From: Thermofilum sp. NZ13 | GTDB lineage: Archaea > Thermoproteota > Thermoprotei > Thermofilales > Thermofilaceae | Length of the DNA stretch: 64,000 nucleotides | Reading direction: 5' to 3' | NCBI GenBank assembly: GCA_002855745.1 | Contig: NDWX01000007.1 | Coordinates: forward strand, 30,603 to 94,602 | In this document: positions 8,227 to 15,807 of the stretch, in pieces | Position numbering within the stretch: the first letter of the stretch is position 1 | How the letters are laid out: each line of letters begins with the position of its first letter | Translations under genes and position numbers: made by a program | The notes under the pieces: generated by a model | What the model was told of the DNA's origin: nothing | Databases searched by the model: none | Seen by the model: the letters and a program-made list of their open reading frames with translations, nothing else

Positions 8227-9021
8227 TTATTTCCGCCCTTCCCCCGCGCCCTCCCTTTGCTCGCCCATGATGCTCTCAAGCTCCCTGCGTGCCTCCTCCT
8301 GCAGCCTCTTGATCTCGTCAAGCTTCCCGCGAATTCTCTCAAGCCAGTCCCTGCTGGCTTCTATACCCTTGTGCACGAAGAAGGCGATACCCTCGTTCCT
8401 GCTCTTAAAGATCCCCGCCTCGACGAGGAGATCGATGACGTTCAAATCAGCCTGCGGTATCCTGACCGAAGAGATTATGGTAGATGGAGTCCGCAGCCAC
8501 GGGCCAGACAGGGTCTCCTTGATTATCCTGTCCACCTCCTCTAGGGCTTTCTCAAGTGCACGCATGCTCCCCCTTATAACGGTCGGGCCACCGGGACCGG
8601 AGATCGCGACCACGGGGAAGCCTCTGCGCGACCTCCTATCCCTGATAGCCTCCTTTATATCCTCTATCAGAGTATCAAGCCTATCCTCAACCTCCTCAAC
8701 CCTCTCCTCGAGCTCGTCGGCGATATCTTCCATGTACTCCTTCACGTCAGAGTAAAACGAGCTACCCGAGCCCAACAACGAGGCACGCTGCACCAGAAGC
8801 TCCCTAATCCTAGCCTTAAACCTGTGCTTCAGCTCTCTCAGCTCCGCGGAGAGTTTCCTCGCCTCGGCGAGAAGCTCTAGCGCTTGCGCATCCGGAACCT
8901 CTCCTTCCATGCTTGACTCGATGTTCGCCAAACGCTTGTTAATTTCCTCGAGCTTGGAGGAGGTTTCTTCCCACAGCTTCCTTACCTCTTCGATCAGTCC
9001 CTTGAACTCGTCGCTTTCCAT
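8227..9021 (-). CDS. Coiled-coil protein with RHH-like C-terminal segment
   Basis: 264 residues. Residues 1-125 are almost wholly charged helix (EEVRKLWEETSSKLEEINKRLANIE, then YMEDIADELEERVEEVEDRLDTL), predicted coiled coil. A short beta-rich stretch FPVVAISGPGGPTVIRGS follows. The segment SSVRIPQADLNVIDLLVEAGIFKSRNEGIAFFVHKGIEA closely follows the ribbon-helix-helix pattern (basic strand, then two helices joined at a KSRNEG turn). The end is again charged helix. This could be a DNA-binding structural or regulatory protein that oligomerises through the coiled coil. I do not recognise a named family. The plus-strand spacer beyond its start is AT-rich and likely holds its promoter. Confidence 0.7.
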   Translation of the reverse strand: MESDEFKGLIEEVRKLWEETSSKLEEINKRLANIESSMEGEVPDAQALELLAEARKLSAELRELKHRFKARIRELLVQRASLLGSGSSFYSDVKEYMEDIADELEERVEEVEDRLDTLIEDIKEAIRDRRSRRGFPVVAISGPGGPTVIRGSMRALEKALEEVDRIIKETLSGPWLRTPSTIISSVRIPQADLNVIDLLVEAGIFKSRNEGIAFFVHKGIEASRDWLERIRGKLDEIKRLQEEARRELESIMGEQREGAGEGRK

Positions 9022-9137
9022 GTGTAATGTAACAATACAATTCTATATATGTTTTGCCCAGCGAGAGCACGCAGTGGGTAGGATTTTCAAGCATATAAGC
9101 TTGGTGAAGAGTTATAGGCGCTCGACGTCTAGGAGCG

Positions 9138-9413
9138 CTAGAGGTGAGAAATTATTTCGATCTCGATTACTGGGACAGACTTTTCTTTCGTCTCCTCACC
9201 GACTTCCTCGCTGTAGAGCTTTATCTGCCCGTACGATACCTTATCACCTGTCATCCGCTTAACGCTCTCCGTAACGTGAGCGGCTTTGGAGATATTTTGC
9301 CCCCTGGCCTTAACGGTCAGCTTTTTGGCTCCCTTCTTCAGAAGCGTGAGAACCTCAAGTATGTACGTGCTAGCGGGCCTCTCCCCGATATAGACAGTTG
9401 ATTCTTGAGACAT
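9138..9413 (-). CDS. albA: DNA/RNA-binding chromatin protein Alba
   Basis: At 91 residues it is the standard Alba size. Conserved parts are VYIGERPASTYILEVLTLLKKGAKKLTVKARGQNISKAAHVTESVKR, which includes the Lys-rich DNA-contact loop, and the C-terminal VPVIEIEIISH strand. Alba dimers coat chromosomal DNA and RNA in archaea; the lysine acetylated in Sulfolobus Alba lies in the KK(G)A region equivalent. The gene is monocistronic by spacing. A minus-strand AT-rich box near 9426-9438 lies about 20 bases upstream of the ATG and is a plausible TATA element. Confidence 0.96.
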   Translation of the reverse strand: MSQESTVYIGERPASTYILEVLTLLKKGAKKLTVKARGQNISKAAHVTESVKRMTGDKVSYGQIKLYSEEVGEETKEKSVPVIEIEIISHL

Positions 9414-9465
9414 CTTTTTTCAAGGAAAATATTACATAGTCGGAATATTAACCTATTTGTCAGCC

Positions 9466-10317
9466 CTACCTTGCCAAGGCTACGAGCAGCCCCTCGGAGG
9501 TTCTTTTGGTTCTCACAATGCCTTTTTCCTCAAGCCTCCTCACACGCCTGAGGGCTGTGGTTGAAGGCATGCCCAGAGCGCTCCGGATCTCGCTGAGGTA
9601 CGCCTTCCCGCCGCGGCTTCTAAGGAACTCCACTATCATTTCCTCATCCTCGGTTAGAACAGCACCGCCCCTCTTACCCCTCCTCGCGAGGTAGACCGTA
9701 ACCCCCACAGCTACAGCAGCCACTAGAGCGGCCGCGGCTACGGTTAACGGGTTTAAGCTACCGGATATAACGGGTGTCTGAGGAGCGCCCGGGCCCAGTG
9801 AGGGCGGTTGCTGCGTCTCCGGTGGAAGTTCAACAAAGCTCAGCGAGAAGTCTTCTCCGAGCCTGCTGTACCTCAGGACAAGGTACTCTCCCTCCCTCTC
9901 GATGCTGTCAGGCACGGGCTCTACTCCCAGTAGCACGTAGCTACTGTGGATCCGGACGACTAGCGACTGATTCCAGGAGTCGACAACTATCGTAGCGGGG
10001 TCGCCTGACGAGATCCTGGACACGAAGGTTACGTTCACTGCTTCTCCGGGTTCAAGCAGCATGGCTAGAGTGCTGCCGGAAAGGTTGTAGAAGGGGACTG
10101 CTTCCATTGAGCTCGCCACGCTGAGGGATTGGACCTGCCCCGGTAGCGAAATCGTGAGTACGTCCGCGACTGGAGAAGTCGCCGTGATCCTCCCCTCTAT
10201 TATGCCTCCAGGCTGCACACGTAGCTCCTCAGAGCCCTGCAGGCTCTGGGCTAGCGCCCCCAGCGATAGGATGAGCAAAAGCAACAAAGGAACTAATGCG
10301 GTGGCTTTACCGGGCAC
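9466..10317 (-). CDS. Membrane-anchored winged-helix regulator with extracellular domain
   Basis: 283 residues in a clear order: signal peptide (residues 1-23, LLLLLILSLGALAQ), an extracellular beta-rich domain (about 25-165), a proline-rich linker, one membrane helix (TVAAAALVAAVAVGVTVYLA, about 190-212), then a cytoplasmic winged helix (AVLTEDEEMIVEFLRSRGGKAYLSEIRSALGMPSTTALRRVRRLEEKGIVRTKR). This is the architecture of archaeal membrane-bound transcription factors that would couple an outside signal to promoter control. It lies 63 bases downstream of the secreted Lon-like protease on the same strand, so proteolytic release of the regulator by that protease is an appealing but untested idea. 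Confidence 0.75.
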   Translation of the reverse strand: MPGKATALVPLLLLLILSLGALAQSLQGSEELRVQPGGIIEGRITATSPVADVLTISLPGQVQSLSVASSMEAVPFYNLSGSTLAMLLEPGEAVNVTFVSRISSGDPATIVVDSWNQSLVVRIHSSYVLLGVEPVPDSIEREGEYLVLRYSRLGEDFSLSFVELPPETQQPPSLGPGAPQTPVISGSLNPLTVAAAALVAAVAVGVTVYLARRGKRGGAVLTEDEEMIVEFLRSRGGKAYLSEIRSALGMPSTTALRRVRRLEEKGIVRTKRTSEGLLVALAR

Positions 10318-10380
10318 GACGAGATTTAATTAAGGAGGCTTATAAAGCTAATATCACGACTAGTCGGCTCGGCGAGATGC

Positions 10381-12279
10381 CTACTTTCCGATGAGGCTTC
10401 TCAAGAACTTTACGACTCCTTCAATGGCCAGAGAGATCCTCACGTAGAGCTCGTTAAGCCACTCCGCTATCCGATCCCAGATGCCCTTTCCGGGCTGGGG
10501 CTGAGAGGGCTGCGGGGTAGGCTGGGGTTGCGGGGTTTCCTGAACACCTGGCGCCAGGATGGCGGTTGCGTTGAAGGTCTTCGCCAGCTCAAGAGTCAAG
10601 CTTCCGAGCTCTGAGGACAGCTTCAAGTAGGCTAGTTTGTCGGTGTCCGAGGTAGCGGTTAGGCTTTGGTTGTAGAAGTATATGCCTACAAGGAGGTTTA
10701 GGGCTGACGACGCGATCTCGCTAGCCCTCCTCGAGGACACGTCAACGTAGACCGTAGAGCCGCTAGCACTCTCCTGGAAGTCGAGCATCGCCGCCTCAGC
10801 TAGGGCAATGCTCCTAGCCGCGGCAACGGCTGATAGGAAGTACTTGCCTGAGCTGAAGAGCGACATCGCCGCTGAGTAGTACGTGCTAGCGTAGTCGAGG
10901 AGGGTGGATGGTGAACCAGTCTGTGAGAGTACCGAGTACACGTACGGCCACGTCGTCCTCGCGATGGAGAGGTACGTGCTCGCCTGCTGGAAAGCGCTAG
11001 TGGATTGATCTTGGGGGAGGCCGTCGAGCCAGAGCTTGGCCTCCTCGAGCAGCGCGGAGGCATAGGCTAGGCTCTGCAGAGCGCTCTGCGGGTCTGAGGA
11101 CCACTGGGAGGCTGACGCGTTGTAGAGCCTTGAAGCCCTTATCGCGAGGTCGGCGGCTAGAACCTTGAAGTTTAGCTGCGCGAAGTCCTTTGCGCCTGCT
11201 TTCTCCGCGAGTGAGAGGTAGGTGGCTATCTCGTCGCGGATGCTGTTGACTTGAGCCTCTAGGCTCCTCCCCTCCGAGTAGTCTACGACTAGTTTAACCC
11301 ACCTCGACTCCGCTATGCTCGACGTGAGTAGGGGTATGCTACCAGCGTCGCCCCTGCGCTTCCTCGCCGCGTCGAGGTAGGAGCTGGCGTAAGCGTTCAG
11401 GTACCTGAGAAGGGCGCTCTTGGTTAACGACGTTAGGGCTGAGGCGTTCACGTATGCTCTCGCCGCGCTCAGCTCGTCGGACGCGAGCTTCTCCAGCGCT
11501 GACCAGACGCTGTTGACCTTAGCTCTCACGTCGTCCGTGACGATAGGTTTGGCTTGGCTAGCCGGCTTTAGGGGCGCGTTGAAGAAGTAGTGGAGCGCCT
11601 CCTCGATGGTTGAGACCTCGACTACCCGGAGGCCCCAGTTTCTCATAGCGTAGTCGGTGAGGTTCAAAGTCACCGGTTGAGTCGAGTACACCTGGAACGG
11701 GCCGACCCTCCTGACCACAACCTTATAGGTAGTGACCACGCTCTGCCCCGGTGGGACGAGGAACAGCTTGACGCCGCTTGAGGCCATGGCCTGCGCTTTC
11801 TCGTAGACGCCGCCAACCGGTCCAACCGTACCGTCAGGGGAGATCATCCCCGTAACAGCCACAGACCTGTTTACGGGCTCACCTGTGAGGGCCGAGTAGA
11901 CCGCCACGGCCATGGCGACGCCGGCGCTAGGCCCTCCTATTACCACGGCGTTGCTCGCGACCTTGAAGTAGAAGTTGTACTGGCTGAAGTTGAGCCCGAG
12001 AACGTTGCACACAACCCTCGCGGCCGCTGTAGCCGCGCCCTGGAAGTCCTCCTGCGTCAGCGAGTACGTTGAGACGAAGACGTCACCCCAGCCCTCGGTG
12101 ACGAACACACTGATGTTCGTGGCTGAGCCGACGTAGCCGGTGTCTGTCTGCGACACAGCCGGGGCAAGCACCCACGCCGAGCCGATTACCTTCAGTTGCT
12201 GCGGGGCAGGGGAGGTGAATGCAAGTGTGCTGAGTAGAACCAACGCGAGCAAAACGCCAGAGATTGTTTCCCTCAACAT
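10381..12279 (-). CDS. Secreted Lon-like (S16-type) serine protease, COG1750-like
   Basis: 632 residues with a signal peptide (residues 1-25). Residues 30-240 carry a Lon-type protease domain: GGPSAGVAMAVAVYSALTG gives the nucleophile Ser118 and GPVGGVYEKAQAMASSGVKLFLVP gives the general base Lys161. There is no AAA domain, as in archaeal COG1750 proteins. Residues 250-560 are helical and Ala/Ser rich, perhaps a repeat scaffold. Near the C-terminus is a PQPQPTPQPSQPQPGKG linker and then an amphipathic helix that may anchor the protein to the membrane. It probably acts outside the cell on surface proteins. The membrane-anchored winged-helix gene follows it. Family is well supported; the substrate is unknown. 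Confidence 0.85.
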   Translation of the reverse strand: MLRETISGVLLALVLLSTLAFTSPAPQQLKVIGSAWVLAPAVSQTDTGYVGSATNISVFVTEGWGDVFVSTYSLTQEDFQGAATAAARVVCNVLGLNFSQYNFYFKVASNAVVIGGPSAGVAMAVAVYSALTGEPVNRSVAVTGMISPDGTVGPVGGVYEKAQAMASSGVKLFLVPPGQSVVTTYKVVVRRVGPFQVYSTQPVTLNLTDYAMRNWGLRVVEVSTIEEALHYFFNAPLKPASQAKPIVTDDVRAKVNSVWSALEKLASDELSAARAYVNASALTSLTKSALLRYLNAYASSYLDAARKRRGDAGSIPLLTSSIAESRWVKLVVDYSEGRSLEAQVNSIRDEIATYLSLAEKAGAKDFAQLNFKVLAADLAIRASRLYNASASQWSSDPQSALQSLAYASALLEEAKLWLDGLPQDQSTSAFQQASTYLSIARTTWPYVYSVLSQTGSPSTLLDYASTYYSAAMSLFSSGKYFLSAVAAARSIALAEAAMLDFQESASGSTVYVDVSSRRASEIASSALNLLVGIYFYNQSLTATSDTDKLAYLKLSSELGSLTLELAKTFNATAILAPGVQETPQPQPTPQPSQPQPGKGIWDRIAEWLNELYVRISLAIEGVVKFLRSLIGK

Positions 12280-12403
12280 ACATTAGGGAGAAGCTACCCA
12301 CATAATTAAGGATTATGTACTTCTGATTCAAACACATCGTGTTGCAGTGCTGGATTAACTAGACCGAGCATTCCAAAATGAGAGCGAGGAAAACACTTAT
12401 CAG

Positions 12404-12781
12404 ATGCGAGCCGAGTTCAGAGGTAGGAGTCCCGTGATCGAAGATTACTCCTTCGGGAGGATCAAAGTGTTAGGGAAGGTTTATCATCGAGACATAATCC
12501 TCGGCAACGATGGGGTAATAGTTGAGAACTGGTGGAGGAGGGAGGGCCACCTACTATCCCTAGAGGACATACAGGGTACTTTAGAGCAGTACAAGCCTAA
12601 CGTGCTCGTCGTCGGCGCGGGGTCCGCTGGAGCCCTGAAGGTTCACCGGAGCGTTCTCGACTACTGCGCAAAAAACGGCATCAGGGTTATCGTGGAGAAG
12701 ACGGGGAAAGCCGTTGAGACGTTCAACGAGCTTGTCTCCAAAGGGGAGAGAGTGGTGGGGGCTTTCCACTTGACCTGCTGA
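12404..12781 (+). CDS. MTH938/DUF498 family protein
   Basis: 125 residues with the family pattern PVIEDYSFGRIKVLGKVYHRDIIL, then VENWWRREGHLLSLEDI, NVLVVGAGSAGALKVHRSVLDYCAKNGIRVIVEKTGKAVETFNEL and RVVGAFHLTC. This is the Mth938/NDUFAF3/DUF498 fold; the bacterial and mitochondrial relatives are linked to respiratory complex assembly but the archaeal role is not known. The first in-frame ATG is used. It stands alone between divergent and convergent neighbours. Confidence 0.88.
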   Translation: MRAEFRGRSPVIEDYSFGRIKVLGKVYHRDIILGNDGVIVENWWRREGHLLSLEDIQGTLEQYKPNVLVVGAGSAGALKVHRSVLDYCAKNGIRVIVEKTGKAVETFNELVSKGERVVGAFHLTC

Positions 12782-12879
12782 GAGAAAAAGATATCTCAAA
12801 CCGTGTGGACGTCTCTGAGGGGATGACGAGGGGTCAAAGCGCTGCTGAGTTGCTGACGAGACCGCTACAGGCCGACCTC

Positions 12880-13197
12880 TCACTCAACTTCCTTATCTGA
12901 GGCCCTCCTCTTGACAGCCCTGTCGAAAACTATCCAGTTCCTGTACCATTCCTCGTTCTCCTCTTTCAGCAGCGTGAGTACCTCCTTCATGAGCTCCTTC
13001 GTCGTGATCTCGCTGACCTTTCGCCTCAGAAGGTCGCCCTCAACAATTTTCCCTATCTTCCGCGCCACTTCAAGCGGCGCTCCGGCCTTAAGGCAGCTCA
13101 CGACTATTTTCTCGACGGCGAACTCCTCGCGAGTCCCATCCCTCTTAATTACTACGATTCCCACATGTTTTTCATCGAAAAACTCATATAAAAACAT
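12880..13197 (-). CDS. Small ATP-cone domain protein
   Basis: Residues 13-100 fit the ATP-cone: VIKRDGTREEFAVEKIVVSCLKAGAPLEVARKIGKIVEG, then TTKELMKEVLTLLKEENEEWYRNWIVFDRAVKRR. ATP-cones bind (d)ATP and regulate ribonucleotide reductases and NrdR repressors. Here the domain stands alone with no catalytic or zinc-ribbon part, so it may be a free-standing nucleotide sensor or an NrdR-like remnant. A GTG at codon 12 (VGIVVIKRDG) is an alternative start that matches the usual beginning of the domain better. Confidence 0.72.
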   Translation of the reverse strand: MFLYEFFDEKHVGIVVIKRDGTREEFAVEKIVVSCLKAGAPLEVARKIGKIVEGDLLRRKVSEITTKELMKEVLTLLKEENEEWYRNWIVFDRAVKRRASDKEVE

Positions 13198-13284
13198 AGC
13201 CTTGAGGGAGCTACGCTGAAAATCAGCATGGGCATTACACCTAATTACCTAAATATTTTTGGGCATCGAAACACGTTGGTGAAG

Positions 13285-13292
13285 TATTTAAA
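13285..13292 (+). promoter_or_regulatory. TATA box for the UPF0132 gene
   Basis: TATTTAAA is centred about 28 bases before the ATG at 13317. In archaea transcription starts about 25 bases downstream of the TATA centre, so the transcript would have a leader of only a few bases. Confidence 0.65.
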
Positions 13293-13316
13293 GGCCTGCT
13301 CCCAGTAGAGAGGTCG

Positions 13317-13649
13317 ATGGCGAACACGACGCTTGGGCTCGACGAGAAGGTTGAAGCCGCTCTCTCCTATCTACTGTTCTTCGTCTCCGGAATCATCATA
13401 CTCATCCTCGAGCAGAAGAGCTCCTTCGTCCGCTTCCATGCCGCTCAGTCAACAGTCACATTCATAGTCCTCTACCTGCTCTACCACTTCGCGGCATTCT
13501 TTCCCGGGAGGTGGATCCTAACCCCGCTCATCTCCGCCCTCTTCGTAATCCTGTGGATCGTCGGCATGGTTAAGGCCTACAGCGGGGAGCTCTACAAGTT
13601 CCCGCTACTGGGAGACATCGCCAAGACGCTGGCCGGGAAGCTACAATAA
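13317..13649 (+). CDS. UPF0132/DUF4870-like membrane protein
   Basis: 110 residues with three or four hydrophobic helices: EAALSYLLFFVSGIIILILEQKSSFVRFHAAQSTVTFIVLYLLYHF, then WILTPLISALFVILWIVGMVKAYSGE, and a C-terminal FPLLGDIAKTLAGK. The SSFVRFHAAQS motif between helices is the hallmark of this small integral membrane family, whose function is unknown. A TATA box 28 bases upstream supports the ATG. Confidence 0.85.
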   Translation: MANTTLGLDEKVEAALSYLLFFVSGIIILILEQKSSFVRFHAAQSTVTFIVLYLLYHFAAFFPGRWILTPLISALFVILWIVGMVKAYSGELYKFPLLGDIAKTLAGKLQ

Positions 13650-13702
13650 CCGTGGCTCATTAAAGCTTAGCCTTTTTAAAGCACGGCTTCCTGTGGCCCC
13701 GT

Positions 13703-14378
13703 ATGCCGGGAGGGAAGTCCGGAGCGGCGCAAAAGCTCTTTAAAGCCGTCGTAGATGGAGACGAGGAGCTTTCGCGCGAAGCGACGAGGGAGCTACTCGG
13801 CGAGGGCTGGGATCCCCGTAGCATCATCACGGAGGTGCTCGTGCCCGCGATGCGCAAGGTGGGCGAGCTGTACGAGCGGGGCGAGTACTTCATACCCGAG
13901 CTGGTCATGTCAGCTGAGGCTTTCAGGGCAGCGATGGATCTTCTGAGGCCCCACTTCAAGGGATCAGGCGTGCCCGTGAAAGCCGTAGCGGTCTTCGGAA
14001 CCGTTAGGGGCGACATTCGGAACCGTTAGGGGCGACATCCACGAGCTGGGCAAGAACCTCGCAGTGGCGGTCTTCGAGGCCGAGGGCTTCCAGGTGGTGG
14101 ACCTCGGGGTCGACGTACCCCCGGAGAGGTTCGCCGACGCCGTGGTCGAGCACAACGCCAGGATAGTGGGTATGAGCGCCCTCATGACGACCACGATGCT
14201 CGAGCAGAGGAGCGTTATCGAGGAGCTGAAGAGGAGGGGTCTGCGCGACAAGGTTATCGTGATAGCTGGGGGAGCACCGGTGACGGAGGAGTGGGTTAAG
14301 GAGATCGGCGCCGACGTCTGGGGCCGTGACGCCTTCGAAGCTGTTCGAATCGTGAAGAAAATGCTCGGGGTTGAGTAG
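13703..14378 (+). pseudogene. Corrinoid (B12-binding) methyl-carrier protein, frameshifted by a 22-bp duplication
   Basis: Two frames together make one protein of the MttC/MtbC/MtgC type. Part one (13703-14029) is the helical cap: KLFKAVVDGDEELSREATRELLGEG, then VLVPAMRKVGELYERGEYFIPELVMSAEAFRAAMDLLRPH. Part two, in another frame, is the B12-binding domain with the cobalt-ligand motif GDIHELGKNL, then LGVDVPPERFADAVVEHNARIVGMSALMTTTM. Between them a 22-base unit is repeated in tandem. Removing one copy restores a continuous frame reading GTVRGDIHELG, the standard family sequence. As written, the first frame stops after GDIRNR. Its MttB-family partner follows directly. This is a mutation, a reversible slip, or an assembly error. 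Confidence 0.85.
13994..14038 (+). repeat. 22-bp tandem duplication in the corrinoid protein gene
   Basis: The unit at 13994-14015 is repeated exactly at 14016-14037, and one further base (14038) also matches. Because 22 is not a multiple of three, the extra copy shifts the frame. The unit encodes part of the GTVRGD sequence immediately before the cobalt-ligating histidine. Confidence 0.97.
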
Positions 14379-14379
14379 C

Positions 14380-15807
14380 ATGCCCAGGCCAGCTCTCACG
14401 CTCCTATCGCGGGACGAGGTAGAGGAACTGCACTCGAAGGCGCTCAGCCTGCTCGAGAGGGTCGGTGTCTTCTTCGAGGACAAGGAGGTGGAGAGGCTTC
14501 TCACGCAAAACGGCCTCGAGCTCAGAAACGGCCGCGTGCTGTTCACGGAGAGCTGCATCAGGGAGGCTCTCTCGAAGGCGCCGAAACGGATCCCCCTCTA
14601 CGACAGGGAGGGGAGGCTCGTCTCGGTGCTGGGTGAGGGGAGGACCGTCTTCAACCCCGGCTCAGCGGCCATCAAGATACTGGACTTCGGCGCGAGCGAG
14701 CCCCGCAACCCCTCCCTGAAGGACCTTCGCGACCTCGTGATCCTCGTCGACGCGCTCAAGGGCTTCAAGGCCCAGAGCACGGCCCTAGTGCCCTCAGAGG
14801 TGCCGAACGAGGTGAAGGACGCTGAGAGGCTCTACGTTGTGCTGAAGTACTCCGCGAAGCCCATCGTTACCGGGGCTTTTACCGTCGAAAACCTCCCCCT
14901 GATGGTGGAGATGCTCAAAGCCGTGAGGGAGGACTACCGCGCTAGGCCATTCGCCATCTTCGACGTGTGCCCAACCCCGCCGCTGAACTGGAGCAGGGTT
15001 ACCTCGAGGAACCTCGTAGACCTAGCAAGGCTCGGTGTTCCAGCCGAGATCATATCGATGCCCGGGCTTGGCGGTACATCCCCGGTCACCATCTACGGCG
15101 CGCTGGTCCAGCACCACGCCGAGGTCCTAAGCGGCATCGCGCTCAGCCAGATCGTCTCGCCCGGCGCGCCGGTCATCTACGGGGGGTCGCCGACGCTGAT
15201 CCACCCCTACTACGGCACAGCGGTGATAACCTCACCCGAGTCCGTCCTGGTCACGCTGGCGTACAGGGACCTGGCTAGGCACTTCTCGCTCCCAGTGCAC
15301 GGCTACCTCGGGCTCAGCGACTCAAAGGCTGTAGACTACCAGGCAGGGGCAGAAGCCGCCTACACGGCGGTCCTAGCGGCTGTAGCGGGGTTCGACGTCG
15401 CGTCTGGGCCGGGAATGCTCGAGTTCGAGAGCGTCCAGTCTCTCGAGAAGCTAGTACTGGACAACGAGGTTTGCATGCTGGCGGATAGGATCGCCCGGGG
15501 CTTCAGCCCCGACGCAGAGGTGGTAGAGGTTATCAGGGAGGTGGTCCTCGAGAAGAGGGGCAACTTCCTAGCCCACAAGCACACCAGGGCGAGGTACAGG
15601 GAGGAGCTACAACTGCCCAGAGTCTGGGACGTCGCTTCGAGAGGAAAGGAGGCGAAGCAGTCCCTGCTTCACTGGGCCCACGAGGAGGTGTTGCGGACGC
15701 TCAGGGAGCACGCACCGCCCACACTCGACGGGGACAGGCTGGCTAGACTGAACAGCGTAAGGAAGGCACTATGGGAAAGAGTTGGCCAACGCCCCCCTGA
15801 CGTTTAA
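14380..15807 (+). CDS. MttB-family corrinoid methyltransferase (non-pyrrolysine)
   Basis: Roughly 475 residues of the trimethylamine methyltransferase superfamily: LHSKALSLLERVGVFFEDKEV, FNPGSAAIKILD, VTGAFTVENLPLMVEML, FDVCPTPPLNWS and a SPGAPVIYGGSPTLIHPYYG stretch. No in-frame amber codon is present, so this is a non-Pyl member like the glycine betaine methyltransferase MtgB. It would move a methyl group from a quaternary or other methylamine to the corrinoid protein encoded just upstream. ATG 14380 follows the upstream stop by one base; a TTG at 14371 that overlaps it is the alternative. The corrinoid gene is frameshifted, so the pair may be inactive. The stop overlaps the convergent P-type ATPase gene by four bases. 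No methyltransferase activase is nearby. Confidence 0.88.
   Translation: MPRPALTLLSRDEVEELHSKALSLLERVGVFFEDKEVERLLTQNGLELRNGRVLFTESCIREALSKAPKRIPLYDREGRLVSVLGEGRTVFNPGSAAIKILDFGASEPRNPSLKDLRDLVILVDALKGFKAQSTALVPSEVPNEVKDAERLYVVLKYSAKPIVTGAFTVENLPLMVEMLKAVREDYRARPFAIFDVCPTPPLNWSRVTSRNLVDLARLGVPAEIISMPGLGGTSPVTIYGALVQHHAEVLSGIALSQIVSPGAPVIYGGSPTLIHPYYGTAVITSPESVLVTLAYRDLARHFSLPVHGYLGLSDSKAVDYQAGAEAAYTAVLAAVAGFDVASGPGMLEFESVQSLEKLVLDNEVCMLADRIARGFSPDAEVVEVIREVVLEKRGNFLAHKHTRARYREELQLPRVWDVASRGKEAKQSLLHWAHEEVLRTLREHAPPTLDGDRLARLNSVRKALWERVGQRPPDV

Noticed and set aside
14371..15807. Pyrrolysine-containing trimethylamine methyltransferase
   Set aside because: There is no in-frame amber codon; the protein reads through without one.
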